A DNA stretch of 64,000 bases from Porphyromonas crevioricanis (GCF_900167225.1 NZ_FUXH01000004.1:1-64000), one strand, 5' to 3'; counted from the stretch's first letter, positions 27,128 to 36,417 are shown. Notes: generated from the sequence alone by a model not told the origin. Numbers and translations are program-made.

Positions 27128-28900
27128 ATGCCTGCCAAAGAAAAAAAAAATACAGTACCCGGATTACTCTCTCCTGATCCCGAAAATGCAGAGATGAGTT
27201 ATGCCTTACAGTTAGTCAATTCGACTAACTGCAATGTTTTCCTCACAGGTAAAGCCGGTACGGGAAAATCAACGCTGCTTCGTTACATCTGTGCAAATAC
27301 CAAGAAACAACATATAGTACTCGCTCCAACTGGATTGGCAGCTCTTAATGTAGGTGGGCAAACCATCCACTCTTTCTTTCATCTTCCTTTGGAACCTTTC
27401 TTGCCTGATGATTTCAAGATCATCAAAACGATGACAAAAAGACTTAAAGCCGATGAGAAAAAGATATTGCGCAAGGTGGAGCTAATCGTAATAGACGAAG
27501 TATCTATGGTGAGAGCCGACTTGGTCGATGCGATGGATAAGGTATTGAGAAAAGTGAGAGGGAAACCTCTGCTTCCATTCGGCGGAGTACAGCTTTTATT
27601 TGTCGGAGACTTATACCAGTTGGAGCCCGTGATAAGTCCGGACGAAAAGGAAATCCTCGATCGTTTTTATCCCAACCAATACTTTTTCTCTGCCAAAGTC
27701 TTTTCCGATGCAGCGATTGTTCCAATCGAATTAAAGACCGTATACCGGCAAGAAGATTCGGGCTTTGTACAGCTCTTAGATAGGATCCGCATCGGGATGC
27801 CAACCCAAAGTGATGTCGATATGCTCAATGGACGCTTCATACGAGATTATCGGATCAATGAGGGGGAGATGATTATAACCCTCTGCAACACGAGAAAACG
27901 AGTGAATGAGATCAATGAGTATCACCTGTCTCGTCGAGAAGGAAAAGAGGTTATTTGTTTGGGGATTATCAATGGTGAAATGCCAGAACGGACTTTGCCA
28001 ACAGATTTGGAATTGCGCCTCAAACTAGGGGCTCAAGTGATTTTCGTGCAAAATGACCCAAATCATCAATGGGTAAATGGCAGTGTAGGGGTAATAGAGG
28101 AGATCGATGATGATGTCTCTTCTATTATCGTAAAAAAAGAGGATGGACATACAGTGCGAGTGTCGATGTCTGTATGGAACAACGTAAAGTATAGATATGA
28201 CGAAGAGACGCAAAGTATAGAAAGCGAGGTAATTGGTAGCTTTCAGCAGTTCCCTCTTAAATTGGCTTGGGCTATTACGATACACAAAAGTCAAGGACTT
28301 ACTTTCGATAGGGTAGTCATAGATTTCTCCGGAGGGAGCTTTGCGGCGGGGCAGGCGTATGTAGCTTTGAGCAGGTGTCGATCTCTGGAAGGTATTGTTC
28401 TGCGACTAGCATTCAATCCCTTCGGTATAATTGTGAGGAAGGAGGTAATTGATTTCTATCGCACAGCTAACAACCAAGAGCAAATCTCTTTGGCTTTGAT
28501 ACAAGCCGAAGCCGAACGCAAATTCGTACATGTGGCCAGACTATGTAATGCAGGCAAACTGGAAAGTGCTTCGCTTCTATTTGCTGAGGCTTTAGGAGAG
28601 GCGAATATCTTTACAGATCGGCTTCCGAACCGCTTGTTGCGCTACAAGTTGGGCAAACTAACTACAATGCAACAAGAGCTACAACAGCTCCGCGAGCAAC
28701 TCAGAGAGCAGGAGCTGTTGCTTCGTAGTTTTGCCGATGAATTTACCGATATGGGGCAAATGTGCATGGAAGTAGGGGAGTACGAAGCTGCATTGCGGAA
28801 CTATAAGAAGGCATTGAAACTCAAACCGAAGAGTAGAAGAATCAAATACTCTTTGGCCAAAGCCCTGGAGCAGATCAAACGAGACAATCAACAAGAATAA
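27128..28900 (+). CDS. Pif1/RecD-like helicase with C-terminal TPR
   Basis: 590 residues from the ATG at 27128. SF1B helicase motifs are clear: FLTGKAGTGKSTLLRYI (Walker A), APTGLAALNVGGQTIHSFF (Ia), VIDEVSMVRADLVDAMD (II), QLLFVGDLYQLEPV (III) and the UvrD-like C-terminal IHKSQGLTFDRVVIDFSGG...YVALSRCRS. The last 100 residues hold a coiled coil (LQQLREQLREQELLL) and a TPR-like repeat (MEVGEYEAALRNYKKALKLKPKSRR). It likely unwinds DNA 5'-3' in repair or recombination. It is transcribed divergently from tdh, with ribE 38 bp downstream. The TPR tail suggests a protein partner. Confidence 0.92.
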   Translation: MPAKEKKNTVPGLLSPDPENAEMSYALQLVNSTNCNVFLTGKAGTGKSTLLRYICANTKKQHIVLAPTGLAALNVGGQTIHSFFHLPLEPFLPDDFKIIKTMTKRLKADEKKILRKVELIVIDEVSMVRADLVDAMDKVLRKVRGKPLLPFGGVQLLFVGDLYQLEPVISPDEKEILDRFYPNQYFFSAKVFSDAAIVPIELKTVYRQEDSGFVQLLDRIRIGMPTQSDVDMLNGRFIRDYRINEGEMIITLCNTRKRVNEINEYHLSRREGKEVICLGIINGEMPERTLPTDLELRLKLGAQVIFVQNDPNHQWVNGSVGVIEEIDDDVSSIIVKKEDGHTVRVSMSVWNNVKYRYDEETQSIESEVIGSFQQFPLKLAWAITIHKSQGLTFDRVVIDFSGGSFAAGQAYVALSRCRSLEGIVLRLAFNPFGIIVRKEVIDFYRTANNQEQISLALIQAEAERKFVHVARLCNAGKLESASLLFAEALGEANIFTDRLPNRLLRYKLGKLTTMQQELQQLREQLREQELLLRSFADEFTDMGQMCMEVGEYEAALRNYKKALKLKPKSRRIKYSLAKALEQIKRDNQQE

Positions 28901-28937
28901 AGAGAATACAAACTAATCCTAATATCAATCAGAAGCT

Positions 28938-29543
28938 ATGTTTTCAGGTATTGTAGAAGAATGTGGTCGATTGGAGGCCATCGAACGCAACGGTACAAAT
29001 ATAGATCTCACTCTCAGTTGCAGCTTTGTATCTGAGTTGAGTATTGACCAGTCTATTGCCCACAATGGGGTTTGTCTCACCGTGGTGCGCAAGACGGAGA
29101 GCACCTACACGGTGACAGCCATTCAAGAAACTTTGGATCGCTCCAATTTGGGATTACTGAAAGTTGGAGATGCTGTAAATCTCGAGCGTTCAATGCTCAT
29201 AGGAGGACGTCTCGATGGGCACATCGTGCAGGGGCACGTAGACCAAACAGCCAAATGTGTGGATCTGAAACAATTGGATGGCAGTTGGTACTATACTTTC
29301 GAGTATGAATTAGATCGGGAAATGGCTCGTAAAGGCTATATGACAGTGGAAAAAGGATCTATAACCGTGAACGGAGTAAGTCTCACTGTTTGTGATTCTG
29401 AACTGCAATCTTTCCGGGTCGCTATTATACCTTACACACACGATAACACCAATTTTCGTGATATAAAGGTTGGATCGGTCGTTAATCTAGAGTTTGATAT
29501 TGTTGGCAAATATCTAAGTAAGATGCAGGCTTATCTTCAATAA
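28938..29543 (+). CDS. ribE: Riboflavin synthase alpha chain
   Basis: 201 residues with two lumazine-binding repeats. The first begins MFSGIVEECGRLEAIERNG and contains HNGVCLTVV; the second begins near residue 100 with HIVQGHVDQTAKC and contains VNGVSLTVCD. It dismutates 6,7-dimethyl-8-ribityllumazine to riboflavin. The stop overlaps the next start by one base (TAATG). No FMN riboswitch was recognised upstream; the 37-bp gap to the helicase suggests co-transcription. Confidence 0.96.
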   Translation: MFSGIVEECGRLEAIERNGTNIDLTLSCSFVSELSIDQSIAHNGVCLTVVRKTESTYTVTAIQETLDRSNLGLLKVGDAVNLERSMLIGGRLDGHIVQGHVDQTAKCVDLKQLDGSWYYTFEYELDREMARKGYMTVEKGSITVNGVSLTVCDSELQSFRVAIIPYTHDNTNFRDIKVGSVVNLEFDIVGKYLSKMQAYLQ

Positions 29544-30094
29544 TGAAACAGGATACATACATATATGATCTGATCAATAGGCGACAGAGCGACAGGGCTT
29601 ACGATACTCGTCCGGTGGATCCGGAGGTAATAACTCGCATTATGCGAGCTGTTCGTTTGGCTCCCTCTGCGTGTAATTCTCAGCCATGGAGCTTTGTTGT
29701 GGTAACAGATGAGGCCAAGCGACACGAGATTGCTTCAGCCTGCAGTTCCAAATTGCTTGGTCTTAATCATTTCTCCTACCAGGCTCCAGTACATATCATT
29801 GTGGTGGAGGATCGGGCTAACTTTACGGCTGCCATGGGCAATCTAATCAAGAAAATGCACTTTGCTCACTTCGACATCGGCATTGCTCTATCTCACCTAA
29901 CCTTGGCGGCTACAGCCGAAGGGCTGGGTAGCTGTATTCTGGGATGGATAGACGAGAAAAAGATCCGAAAAACTCTGGGTATCCCCGATTCTAAACGGGT
30001 GTTGTTTGATGTCCTACTTGGTTACTCAACCGACCCCTCTAGAGAGAAGAGACGTAAAGGGTATGATGATATCATTCATCTGGAGAAGTGGTGA
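29543..30094 (+). CDS. Nitroreductase-family flavoprotein
   Basis: 183 residues of the NAD(P)H:FMN nitroreductase fold: LINRRQSDRAYDTRPVDPEV at the N terminus, RLAPSACNSQPWSFVVV (FMN contact), FDIGIALSHLTLAATAEGLGSCILGW and KRVLFDVLLGYSTDP. The substrate is unknown. It is coupled to ribE by a one-base overlap, which suits an FMN-dependent enzyme. It is followed by two terminators. Confidence 0.92.
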   Translation: MKQDTYIYDLINRRQSDRAYDTRPVDPEVITRIMRAVRLAPSACNSQPWSFVVVTDEAKRHEIASACSSKLLGLNHFSYQAPVHIIVVEDRANFTAAMGNLIKKMHFAHFDIGIALSHLTLAATAEGLGSCILGWIDEKKIRKTLGIPDSKRVLFDVLLGYSTDPSREKRRKGYDDIIHLEKW

Positions 30095-30165
30095 GTACTT
30101 GGCTTATTTGTAAGGGTCATTGTATGGAATCTTTGTAAACAAGTCAGACAGTAGACACAAAAAAG

Positions 30166-30230
30166 GACCTGCCTCACACTCTAAATCCCCATTCAAAAGG
30201 GAGAGAGAGTTTTGAGGCAGGTCGGTTTTT
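30166..30230 (+). terminator. Terminator after the nitroreductase gene
   Basis: Arms GACCTGCCTCA (30166-30176) and TGAGGCAGGTC (30213-30223) are perfect. The loop contains a second small AT-rich stem, and a T-run follows at 30226-30230. Confidence 0.85.
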
Positions 30231-30238
30231 CTTGCTTA

Positions 30239-30262
30239 GGCTAGATTGCCTAGCCTTTTTTA
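30239..30262 (+). terminator. Second short terminator
   Basis: GGCTAG pairs with CTAGCC around an ATTGC loop and is followed by six T residues, directly after the first terminator. Confidence 0.6.
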
Positions 30263-30323
30263 GCGGGAAAGCATTGGCAAATGGTGCCCGCTTACCATTT
30301 TGATAAGCACTCAATTCTCTCGA

Positions 30324-30405
30324 TTACTCGGTATCTTTTTGTCGATCGCTCGGCATCTTTTCTGGGAAGCATCTAATGAGCACATCGAAAGCAACTAAGC
30401 TTTTG
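30324..30405 (-). mobile_element. Degenerate MITE-like repeat copy, inverted
   Basis: The reverse complement matches 174-255 over about 80 bases, including the CCGAGCGATCG segment and the CTTAGTTGCTTT brick end. This second copy in the window shows it is a dispersed element. It lacks the tandem 22-bp array. Confidence 0.65.
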
Positions 30406-30578
30406 AGTGGTCTCTCAATGGCTTTTGGATTTCCTTTTGCTATGGACAAATCTTTCGTTATCGAAGTAAGTTGATAGAGAATAGGTTGCGCCACTCTTCG
30501 GCTCTGGATGTCTCGTGCGAGAGAACGAAGAATATAGCGTAGATTATGGATAGCATTCAAGAGATCAGCTTTACTCAT
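30324..30578 (-). CDS. Possible small protein with a repeat-derived C terminus
   Basis: 84 residues from an ATG at 30578: MSKADLLNAIHNLRYILRSL, then basic and hydrophobic residues, with no known motif. The last 30 residues are encoded by the MITE-like repeat, the same peptide-like reading as at the left edge. It may be the 5' part of a gene cut by the repeat or a chance frame. No promoter was recognised. Low confidence. Confidence 0.25.
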   Translation of the reverse strand: MSKADLLNAIHNLRYILRSLARDIQSRRVAQPILYQLTSITKDLSIAKGNPKAIERPLKSLVAFDVLIRCFPEKMPSDRQKDTE

Positions 30579-30958
30579 TATAGAGCCACTGAAAAGCAAT
30601 ATGAAGTCTTCAATACCTCGTATTCAGAAGAAACTGGTTCGAGTCAACCCACGACAACCATGCTCAATGCGATTTTGATGCGGGAGCTAAGCTTTTTCAC
30701 TCCATTGCTCCACGACGGATTCGTCCGAGAGATTACGAAGATATCCGAGAAGCAACAATCCACACATCGAATGAATTGGCTTCCAGGGCGACCATTGTTC
30801 TGATAATACAAAGGCTCGAAAGTCGTATCGAATTGCCCCTTTAATCATGAAAATCTGCAAGTCTCTTAGTATAGGGATAAGAAAACTTGCAGATTTATCA
30901 AAGGAGTTTTGTAGAATAATTCGCTGAATATCAGAAAAGTTATTTAGGGAATAACTAC
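30579..30958. other. Unassigned sequence between the repeat and mdh
   Basis: Short frames occur on the plus strand in several phases with protein-like composition (for example around 30610-30800) but no recognisable family, which suggests a decayed gene. I cannot name it. No terminator for mdh was clearly seen. Confidence 0.3.
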
Positions 30959-31957
30959 TTACAGATTGGGGTTAATTTTCCCCCATTCTTCTGCAGGTGG
31001 GATAATGCCCATGGCGATTACTTCGTCCCGGAGTTTGCTCAGATGCAAGTAGCTCTTTTTGAGTTCCTGTATCTCTGCATCTGTTCCTTTGATAGGAGCA
31101 AAAGAGACACCATTGCTATCAATATGGGCCTCCATAGCCATCATAATGTGTTGGAAATCGGGGATATTCACATAGCAACCTGCTGGCCAGCGGAATGCTT
31201 CGCCTCCCATTGCTGCCCTGATCATTTCAATAGACACATAGGACGGGCTTTGGAAAGACGATCTGCCACGGAGCTTGATAATGTTGGCACCTCCTTTAAT
31301 TACTCTTTGTTTCAGAGCAACCCATTCCTCCTCTGTAAGTTTGTCAGTACCGATCAAATCAGTAAGAGGCCGTCCATCTACTTGAGCAGTGCTGGCAAAT
31401 ACGGCCATCTGTTCCCCATGACCTCCATAGGTGCGACAATTGGTAACCTTACTTTGTTCTATGCCGAAGTGTTTGGCCAATTCGCTCTGTAATCTGGTGC
31501 TATCCAATCCAGCTAGAGTAGTAACTTGTGAGGGTTTGAGACCGCTTTCGATAAGTGTTATAAGCCCCGTTATGTCAGCTGGGTTGAAAATAATTACAAC
31601 ATGTTTTAGATCTGGGCAATAAGCCTTGATATCTTTTCCCAGTTGAGCCGCTATGGTAGCATTCCCTTTCAGAAGATCTTCACGAGTCATCCCCTCTTTC
31701 CGAGGTGCTCCACCAGAAGAAACAAGAAATTTAGCTCCGGTAAGAGCCTCTTTGATATCGGAGGTATAGGTAAGATTCAGGCCTTCGAAGCCACAGTGGC
31801 GAATCTCTTCTGCCACACCTTCGAGACCTTGAGAAAAGGGATCGTATAGGCAAAGATTCGGAGTTAGACGCATCATGGCAGCTGTTTGGGCCATGTTGGA
31901 GCCGATCATACCGGCAGCACCGACAATAGTCAGTTTTTCGTTTGTTAGGAAACTCAT
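30959..31957 (-). CDS. mdh: Malate dehydrogenase
   Basis: 332 residues of the LDH/MDH superfamily: LTIVGAAGMIGSNMAQTAAMM (NAD site), LVSSGGAPRKEGMTREDLL (substrate loop), IIFNPADITG, GLDSTRLQSELAKHFG and the catalytic His in RTYGGHGEQMAVF. It interconverts malate and oxaloacetate. In this organism it probably works in the reductive branch from oxaloacetate to succinate. It is somewhat longer than E. coli Mdh, with a Bacteroidota-type C terminus. It lies 62 bp after the LolA-like gene in the same direction. Confidence 0.93.
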   Translation of the reverse strand: MSFLTNEKLTIVGAAGMIGSNMAQTAAMMRLTPNLCLYDPFSQGLEGVAEEIRHCGFEGLNLTYTSDIKEALTGAKFLVSSGGAPRKEGMTREDLLKGNATIAAQLGKDIKAYCPDLKHVVIIFNPADITGLITLIESGLKPSQVTTLAGLDSTRLQSELAKHFGIEQSKVTNCRTYGGHGEQMAVFASTAQVDGRPLTDLIGTDKLTEEEWVALKQRVIKGGANIIKLRGRSSFQSPSYVSIEMIRAAMGGEAFRWPAGCYVNIPDFQHIMMAMEAHIDSNGVSFAPIKGTDAEIQELKKSYLHLSKLRDEVIAMGIIPPAEEWGKINPNL

Positions 31958-32019
31958 AGACGATTGACTTAAATTGGGTTTGGTTACTATATTCGTTCAG
32001 CTAAATTTTCTATTGGAAC

Positions 32020-32652
32020 TTACCTGAGATCTATAATCTCAGCCTTTGGATAGTCTTTGGGATCAATCTTAAAGGAGTATTTTGCAAGACTTGGCATAGG
32101 AACAACTCCCATTATCTTGATGGAGATATAGCTCCTATCTGTAAGAGAAACCTTTATGTACAGGGGTAGATTATTTTCTCTATTGAGACAGACTTCTATT
32201 TGGGAGAAGTTACTCTTTTGTTTAGGTGTAAGTCCGATCACAGGGCCTAGTTTTGTTTCTGGCAAATCAAAGACATGAAATCCTCCATCGGGTTGATCAA
32301 GCAAAACCAGAGGATTTATTTGTGCCAGTTCGTCTGAGGTCGGAGATGAAATATTCAGTGTGTTATCCTCCTTATTGTAGAATGTCAGACTTTTACCATC
32401 ATAGACAGCTGTTACTGCATCTTGCAAACGAAACTTTTTGCCCAACACATCCAAGCGACCTTTACTACTGCTTATTCCACGACCTCTATTGTCAAAGAAA
32501 GAGGATTCGTAGCTCACAGAAACACCTCTATTCATACCCAAGGCCGAAGCACTTTTGCGCAATAGCTGTACTGCATTCTGGGCGTAAGCTGCTGATAAGC
32601 TGGAGAATAGAATAATCATCCAGACAAGCAAAATATTTCTTTTCCTTTTCAT
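32020..32652 (-). CDS. LolA-like outer-membrane lipoprotein carrier protein
   Basis: 210 residues with a signal peptide (MKRKRNILLVWMIILFSSLSAAYA). The mature part has the LolA-like beta fold (SKGRLDVLGKKFRLQD, VYDGKSLTFYNKEDNTLNISSP). Family members carry lipoproteins across the periplasm; divergent Bacteroidota homologues may serve other substrates. It lies between the thioesterase and mdh; the neighbours ftsK and lolA are linked in many bacteria, which supports the call. Confidence 0.8.
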   Translation of the reverse strand: MKRKRNILLVWMIILFSSLSAAYAQNAVQLLRKSASALGMNRGVSVSYESSFFDNRGRGISSSKGRLDVLGKKFRLQDAVTAVYDGKSLTFYNKEDNTLNISSPTSDELAQINPLVLLDQPDGGFHVFDLPETKLGPVIGLTPKQKSNFSQIEVCLNRENNLPLYIKVSLTDRSYISIKIMGVVPMPSLAKYSFKIDPKDYPKAEIIDLR

Positions 32653-32698
32653 GGATATTGGAAATACGTTGTTGATTAGAGCGAGGGGGATAAAAGAG

Positions 32699-33070
32699 TT
32701 AGAGCTTGCTCAAGAAACGCTCTCGATTCACTACAAAGCGCTCATGCGTCCCCTTTCCAATAAGACCATCTGGATCCCAAGCCTCTACATCGAAGCTGAT
32801 CTTTCTGCCATCTATGGCCGTTACGGTAGCTGTTGCAGTAATTTCAGCTCCCAGTTTACTGGCTTTGCTGTGAGTTATATTCAGGGCAATGCCTACGGAA
32901 GTATCTTCGGCTGACAGATGTTTGCTAAGTAAAGTGAGGGCTGCCTGCTCCATGAGAGCGGCCATAGAAGGGGTGGAAAATACAGCCAAATCTCCAGAGG
33001 ACATTGCTGCAGCTGTATTCTTTTCATTTACGAAAGTTGAGCAATTGTAAGTATCACCTATCTGTATCAT
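32699..33070 (-). CDS. FlK-like hot-dog thioesterase
   Basis: 123 residues of the hot-dog fold, resembling the fluoroacetyl-CoA thioesterase family: STPSMAALMEQAALTLLSKHL, NITHSKASKLGAEITATATV, and GTHERFVVNRERFLSKL at the C terminus. It likely hydrolyses a short acyl-CoA; the substrate is unknown. It sits 79 bp after ftsK and 46 bp before the LolA-like gene. Confidence 0.85.
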   Translation of the reverse strand: MIQIGDTYNCSTFVNEKNTAAAMSSGDLAVFSTPSMAALMEQAALTLLSKHLSAEDTSVGIALNITHSKASKLGAEITATATVTAIDGRKISFDVEAWDPDGLIGKGTHERFVVNRERFLSKL

Positions 33071-33149
33071 TTTAGTCCTTCTCTGTTAGGGTTAGAGTCT
33101 TTATTTGTTCCTACGTTTAGTATCTATGACAATAGATGGAGTGTCAGAT

Positions 33150-35639
33150 TTATTCTTCATCGGCATTTCCCAATATAGCTTCTAATCTCATTTCGTCTTG
33201 GATTAATACCTGTCGTGGCTTGCTCCCATCCTGTGCCGATACAATACCCATTGCCTCAAGTTGATCCATGAGACGTCCTGCTCGATTGTATCCGATGTTG
33301 AATCGTCGCTGAATGTTGGATGTAGAGCCGAGTTGTGTTGATACAACCATTCTTGCAACTTCTGCAAACATGGGATCGAGCTCTTGGTGAGAACCGCTCA
33401 CGACTCTTTCCTCCTTCTCTACAGGAGCTTCTGGGAGTAGATAGGCTGAACCAAAACTTTCTTGCATACTGATTTTTTCTACAAGCTGTTCACTTTCCGG
33501 AGTATCCATAAAGGCACATTGCAGTCGGATTGTTTCTTTCCCTTGGTTGAAAAGCATATCTCCTCTTCCGACAAGTTGGTTTGCTCCATTTTGGTCGAGG
33601 ATTGTGCGAGAATCCACTGCACTAAATACCTTGAATGCAATACGAGCAGGGAAGTTTGCCTTAATTACTCCTGTGATAATATCGGTTGTGGGCCTTTGTG
33701 TTGCAATCACCATGTGTATACCAGCTGCTCTCGCTTTTTGGGCAATACGTGTGATAGGCATCTCCACCTCTTTACCTGCTGTCATGATCAAGTCTGCAAA
33801 CTCGTCTATGATCAGTACGATATAAGACATAAATTCATGCCCCTGCAGCGGAGAGAGTTTCTTTGCCTTGAATAGTTCATTGTATTCTTTTATGTTGCGT
33901 ACCCTTGCTCTGGTGAGCAACTTGTATCTCTCATCCATCAGCACACAAAGGGATTTGAGAGTAGGGACAACCATAGACATATCCGTTACAATGGCATGTT
34001 CGGCATCAGGGAGTTTTGCAAGGAAATGTCGCTCTATTCCCTCATAGAGAGAAAATTCCAGCATCTTCGGGTCTACCAACACGAACTTGAGCTCTTCAGG
34101 CCTTTTTTTGAACAACAAGGAAGCTATCATAGCATTTAACCCGACTGACTTGCCTTGACCTGTTGCTCCTGCTATCAAGAGGTGAGGCATTTTTGTCAGG
34201 TCAAACATAAATACCTCATTGGTGATTGTCTTACCGATGGCTATAGGCAGTTCAAACTTTGATTCTTGATACTTCTTTGAAGCCAATACCGAGCGCATCG
34301 GCACGGTACGAGGTTGAGAATTGGGAACCTCTATCCCAATAGTTCCTTTTCCGGGCATAGGGGCAATAATACGTATTCCCTCACTTTTTAGACTCATTGC
34401 AATGTCATCTTCCATGGAGCGTATGCGAGAGATCTTGATGCCTGGCTCAGGGATTACTTCATATAGGGTGATTGTGGGGCCAACTGTCACCTTGGCCATG
34501 GAAACCTTTATCTTAAAACTATCCAAGGTGGATATGATTCGCTCCTTGTTGTATTCAATTTCCTTTTGGTCATACTGTGGAGCTGAATCTTCCGGCTCAT
34601 TGAGCAATTCCACTGAAGGTATGGTGTATGACCTTAGGTGCATCCAACGGCCGGCTTTCTCCTGTTCTGCCTCTATATCTGAGAGATCGCAAGGCTCCTC
34701 TCCCTTTGCTATCTCAATCTCCACTCCATCTATCTGCATTTTTTTAGGTATGGGAGCCATTTGTGGAGAAGCTGACTGAATAGAACTCTCCTCTATAGTA
34801 GAAATACCTTTAAGCTTGTCCACTTCTCCAGAATAGTGAGATGAATCAAGTTCCGTGAAATCTGTTTCCAAACTCTCTTTTTTCTGATTTTCTCCAGCTC
34901 CGGAAAGGTCTTCGATTGGGAGTTCTGTTTCCTCTATCGAACCTACTGGAGAAGTCTTCTTGTTTCCTAATTTGGCTAAACTCCGATACCTGCGAATATT
35001 TTCTGTGCTATAGAATACACTTATAACGATTGCCAAAGAGCTAAGTAACAAGAGCATACCAGGAACGCCTATGTAGCCGTCCAATTTGCCTGCCCATAGC
35101 GATCCATGTGCTCCTCCCCACAGGATAAATCCATCACCTAAAAAGCGATTTGTAATCCAGCCCATAAGTAGCGATATGTATACGCACATTACAGAGGAAA
35201 AAATGATTCGACTAACGAGATTTATCTTGAAACGAGAGTTTTCGATTTTGTCGAATCCAATCAGTTTGGCTCCTATTGACAGAAGAAGAAAAAGAAGAAA
35301 AAAGCTCCCCAAGCCAAATTGGTCATTGATCAACCAATGAGATAGACGAGCTCCCATTGTGCTGCAAATATTATGTGCGGATTCCACCTCTGTGGGCTGT
35401 GCCAACCCTCTGTCAATCACCAATGACTGATCCATCCCTCCGGTGAAGAAGAATGAACAACACGCCAAAAATCCGTACAAGGCTAAGAATACGAGAACAC
35501 AACCAACAATAAATCCAGTTATCGACCCTTCAGATACCGGCCATTTGAAGCCTTTGCCTCGTTTTGACTTTTGGGTATCTCGAGACTTTCCCTTATTGCT
35601 ATTTATTTTCTTTCTGCCTGTATTTTGCCGATTTGCCAT
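33150..35639 (-). CDS. ftsK: DNA translocase FtsK/SpoIIIE
   Basis: 829 residues. Four N-terminal membrane helices (about 30-210) anchor it at the septum. An acidic, variable linker (about 230-320) precedes the motor: GATGQGKSVGLNAMIASLLF (Walker A, near 490), VLIIDEFADLIMTAGKEVE (Walker B), IATQRPTTDIITGVIKANFP. The gamma winged-helix domain that reads oriented sequences is at the C terminus (IQRRFNIGYNRAGRLMDQLEAMGIV). It pumps DNA at division and activates dimer resolution. A -7 box (35726-35733, minus strand) lies 87 bp upstream. Confidence 0.96.
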   Translation of the reverse strand: MANRQNTGRKKINSNKGKSRDTQKSKRGKGFKWPVSEGSITGFIVGCVLVFLALYGFLACCSFFFTGGMDQSLVIDRGLAQPTEVESAHNICSTMGARLSHWLINDQFGLGSFFLLFLLLSIGAKLIGFDKIENSRFKINLVSRIIFSSVMCVYISLLMGWITNRFLGDGFILWGGAHGSLWAGKLDGYIGVPGMLLLLSSLAIVISVFYSTENIRRYRSLAKLGNKKTSPVGSIEETELPIEDLSGAGENQKKESLETDFTELDSSHYSGEVDKLKGISTIEESSIQSASPQMAPIPKKMQIDGVEIEIAKGEEPCDLSDIEAEQEKAGRWMHLRSYTIPSVELLNEPEDSAPQYDQKEIEYNKERIISTLDSFKIKVSMAKVTVGPTITLYEVIPEPGIKISRIRSMEDDIAMSLKSEGIRIIAPMPGKGTIGIEVPNSQPRTVPMRSVLASKKYQESKFELPIAIGKTITNEVFMFDLTKMPHLLIAGATGQGKSVGLNAMIASLLFKKRPEELKFVLVDPKMLEFSLYEGIERHFLAKLPDAEHAIVTDMSMVVPTLKSLCVLMDERYKLLTRARVRNIKEYNELFKAKKLSPLQGHEFMSYIVLIIDEFADLIMTAGKEVEMPITRIAQKARAAGIHMVIATQRPTTDIITGVIKANFPARIAFKVFSAVDSRTILDQNGANQLVGRGDMLFNQGKETIRLQCAFMDTPESEQLVEKISMQESFGSAYLLPEAPVEKEERVVSGSHQELDPMFAEVARMVVSTQLGSTSNIQRRFNIGYNRAGRLMDQLEAMGIVSAQDGSKPRQVLIQDEMRLEAILGNADEE

Positions 35640-35725
35640 ATATCACTCTTTGTATTTCATACCCACCCATCGGCTTCTGTAGAGAAGTTGGTATTAGTCT
35701 TGTTCCCTGTCGGGGCGGAGCCATG

Positions 35726-35733
35726 CAAAGGTA
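35726..35733 (-). promoter_or_regulatory. Putative -7 box of ftsK
   Basis: The minus strand reads TACCTTTG, an exact consensus match, 87 bp upstream of the ftsK start codon. Confidence 0.5.
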
Positions 35734-35752
35734 CGATATTGGATCCGTTGAG

Positions 35753-35803
35753 TAAAAAAAAAGGAAACCTCCGGGCTTAGAAATCTGCCGTTGGTTTCCT
35801 TTT
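35753..35803 (-). terminator. Terminator after the lipoprotein gene
   Basis: AAGGAAACC at 35760-35768 pairs with GGTTTCCTT at 35794-35802, and the minus strand runs into a long T tract. A T tract on the plus side makes it potentially bidirectional. Confidence 0.7.
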
Positions 35804-35856
35804 TGAATGAAAGAGATGAGCCAAGCTACACCTTTTCTTCTCCAAAGATTTAATCG

Positions 35857-36417
35857 TTATTTCATTTCATCTCTCATGGAAAAGAGTGCAGAAATAGTAA
35901 CAGAAACTTTGCCCGGGATCGAAATCATAGGCTTACTCAAATTCATCTTGAACGAGATCTTGGCTTTTCCTCTTTTGGCAACTTCATTCAGAATAGTCTC
36001 ATAAAACCTGATCTCCTCGGATGCCATGTTACCAATCCTCACAGGGCCAGACTCCTTAATAGATCCTACTGATATGGTTTGATCTGCACAAGCAACCTCC
36101 ACATCACTCAATTCCACATCACCTGGTAGTTGGAAGTTGAATTCACGCATTGCGCCACTACTGATATCTACAGATATTTTCTCTATCCACCCATAGTTCT
36201 CCTTGCCTATTTGGGAGAGCTCTTTGAAATCATCTAAAGAGAACTCGATATAGTCAGAGATTTGTTTGTTACCTGCCAAATCCAGAGCCTTTGTACCTGT
36301 AGCAGCTATCTCTTTGGGAATTGTGTTCGGACGTGGAGTAGGGTCGTCACTACTACAAGCTGAGAAAGCCACCAACATCACCATGAGTGCTACAAATGAC
36401 CATGCAAATTTCTTCAT
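35857..36417 (-). CDS. Lipoprotein of unknown function
   Basis: 186 residues from the ATG at 36417: MKKFAWSFVALMVMLVAFSACSSDDP is a lipoprotein signal with Cys near residue 21 and an SDDP tail typical of exported Bacteroidota lipoproteins. The mature part is a beta-rich domain (REFNFQLPGDVELSDVEVAC, AKISFKMNLSKPMISIPGKV). No family was recognised. It is monocistronic with its own terminator; an upstream ATG at 36450 only adds a lysine-rich leader. Confidence 0.8.
   Translation of the reverse strand: MKKFAWSFVALMVMLVAFSACSSDDPTPRPNTIPKEIAATGTKALDLAGNKQISDYIEFSLDDFKELSQIGKENYGWIEKISVDISSGAMREFNFQLPGDVELSDVEVACADQTISVGSIKESGPVRIGNMASEEIRFYETILNEVAKRGKAKISFKMNLSKPMISIPGKVSVTISALFSMRDEMK

Noticed and set aside
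30635-30655. tRNA T-arm-like GGTTCGAGTC
   Set aside because: The flanking 5-bp stems do not pair and there is no acceptor or anticodon arm.
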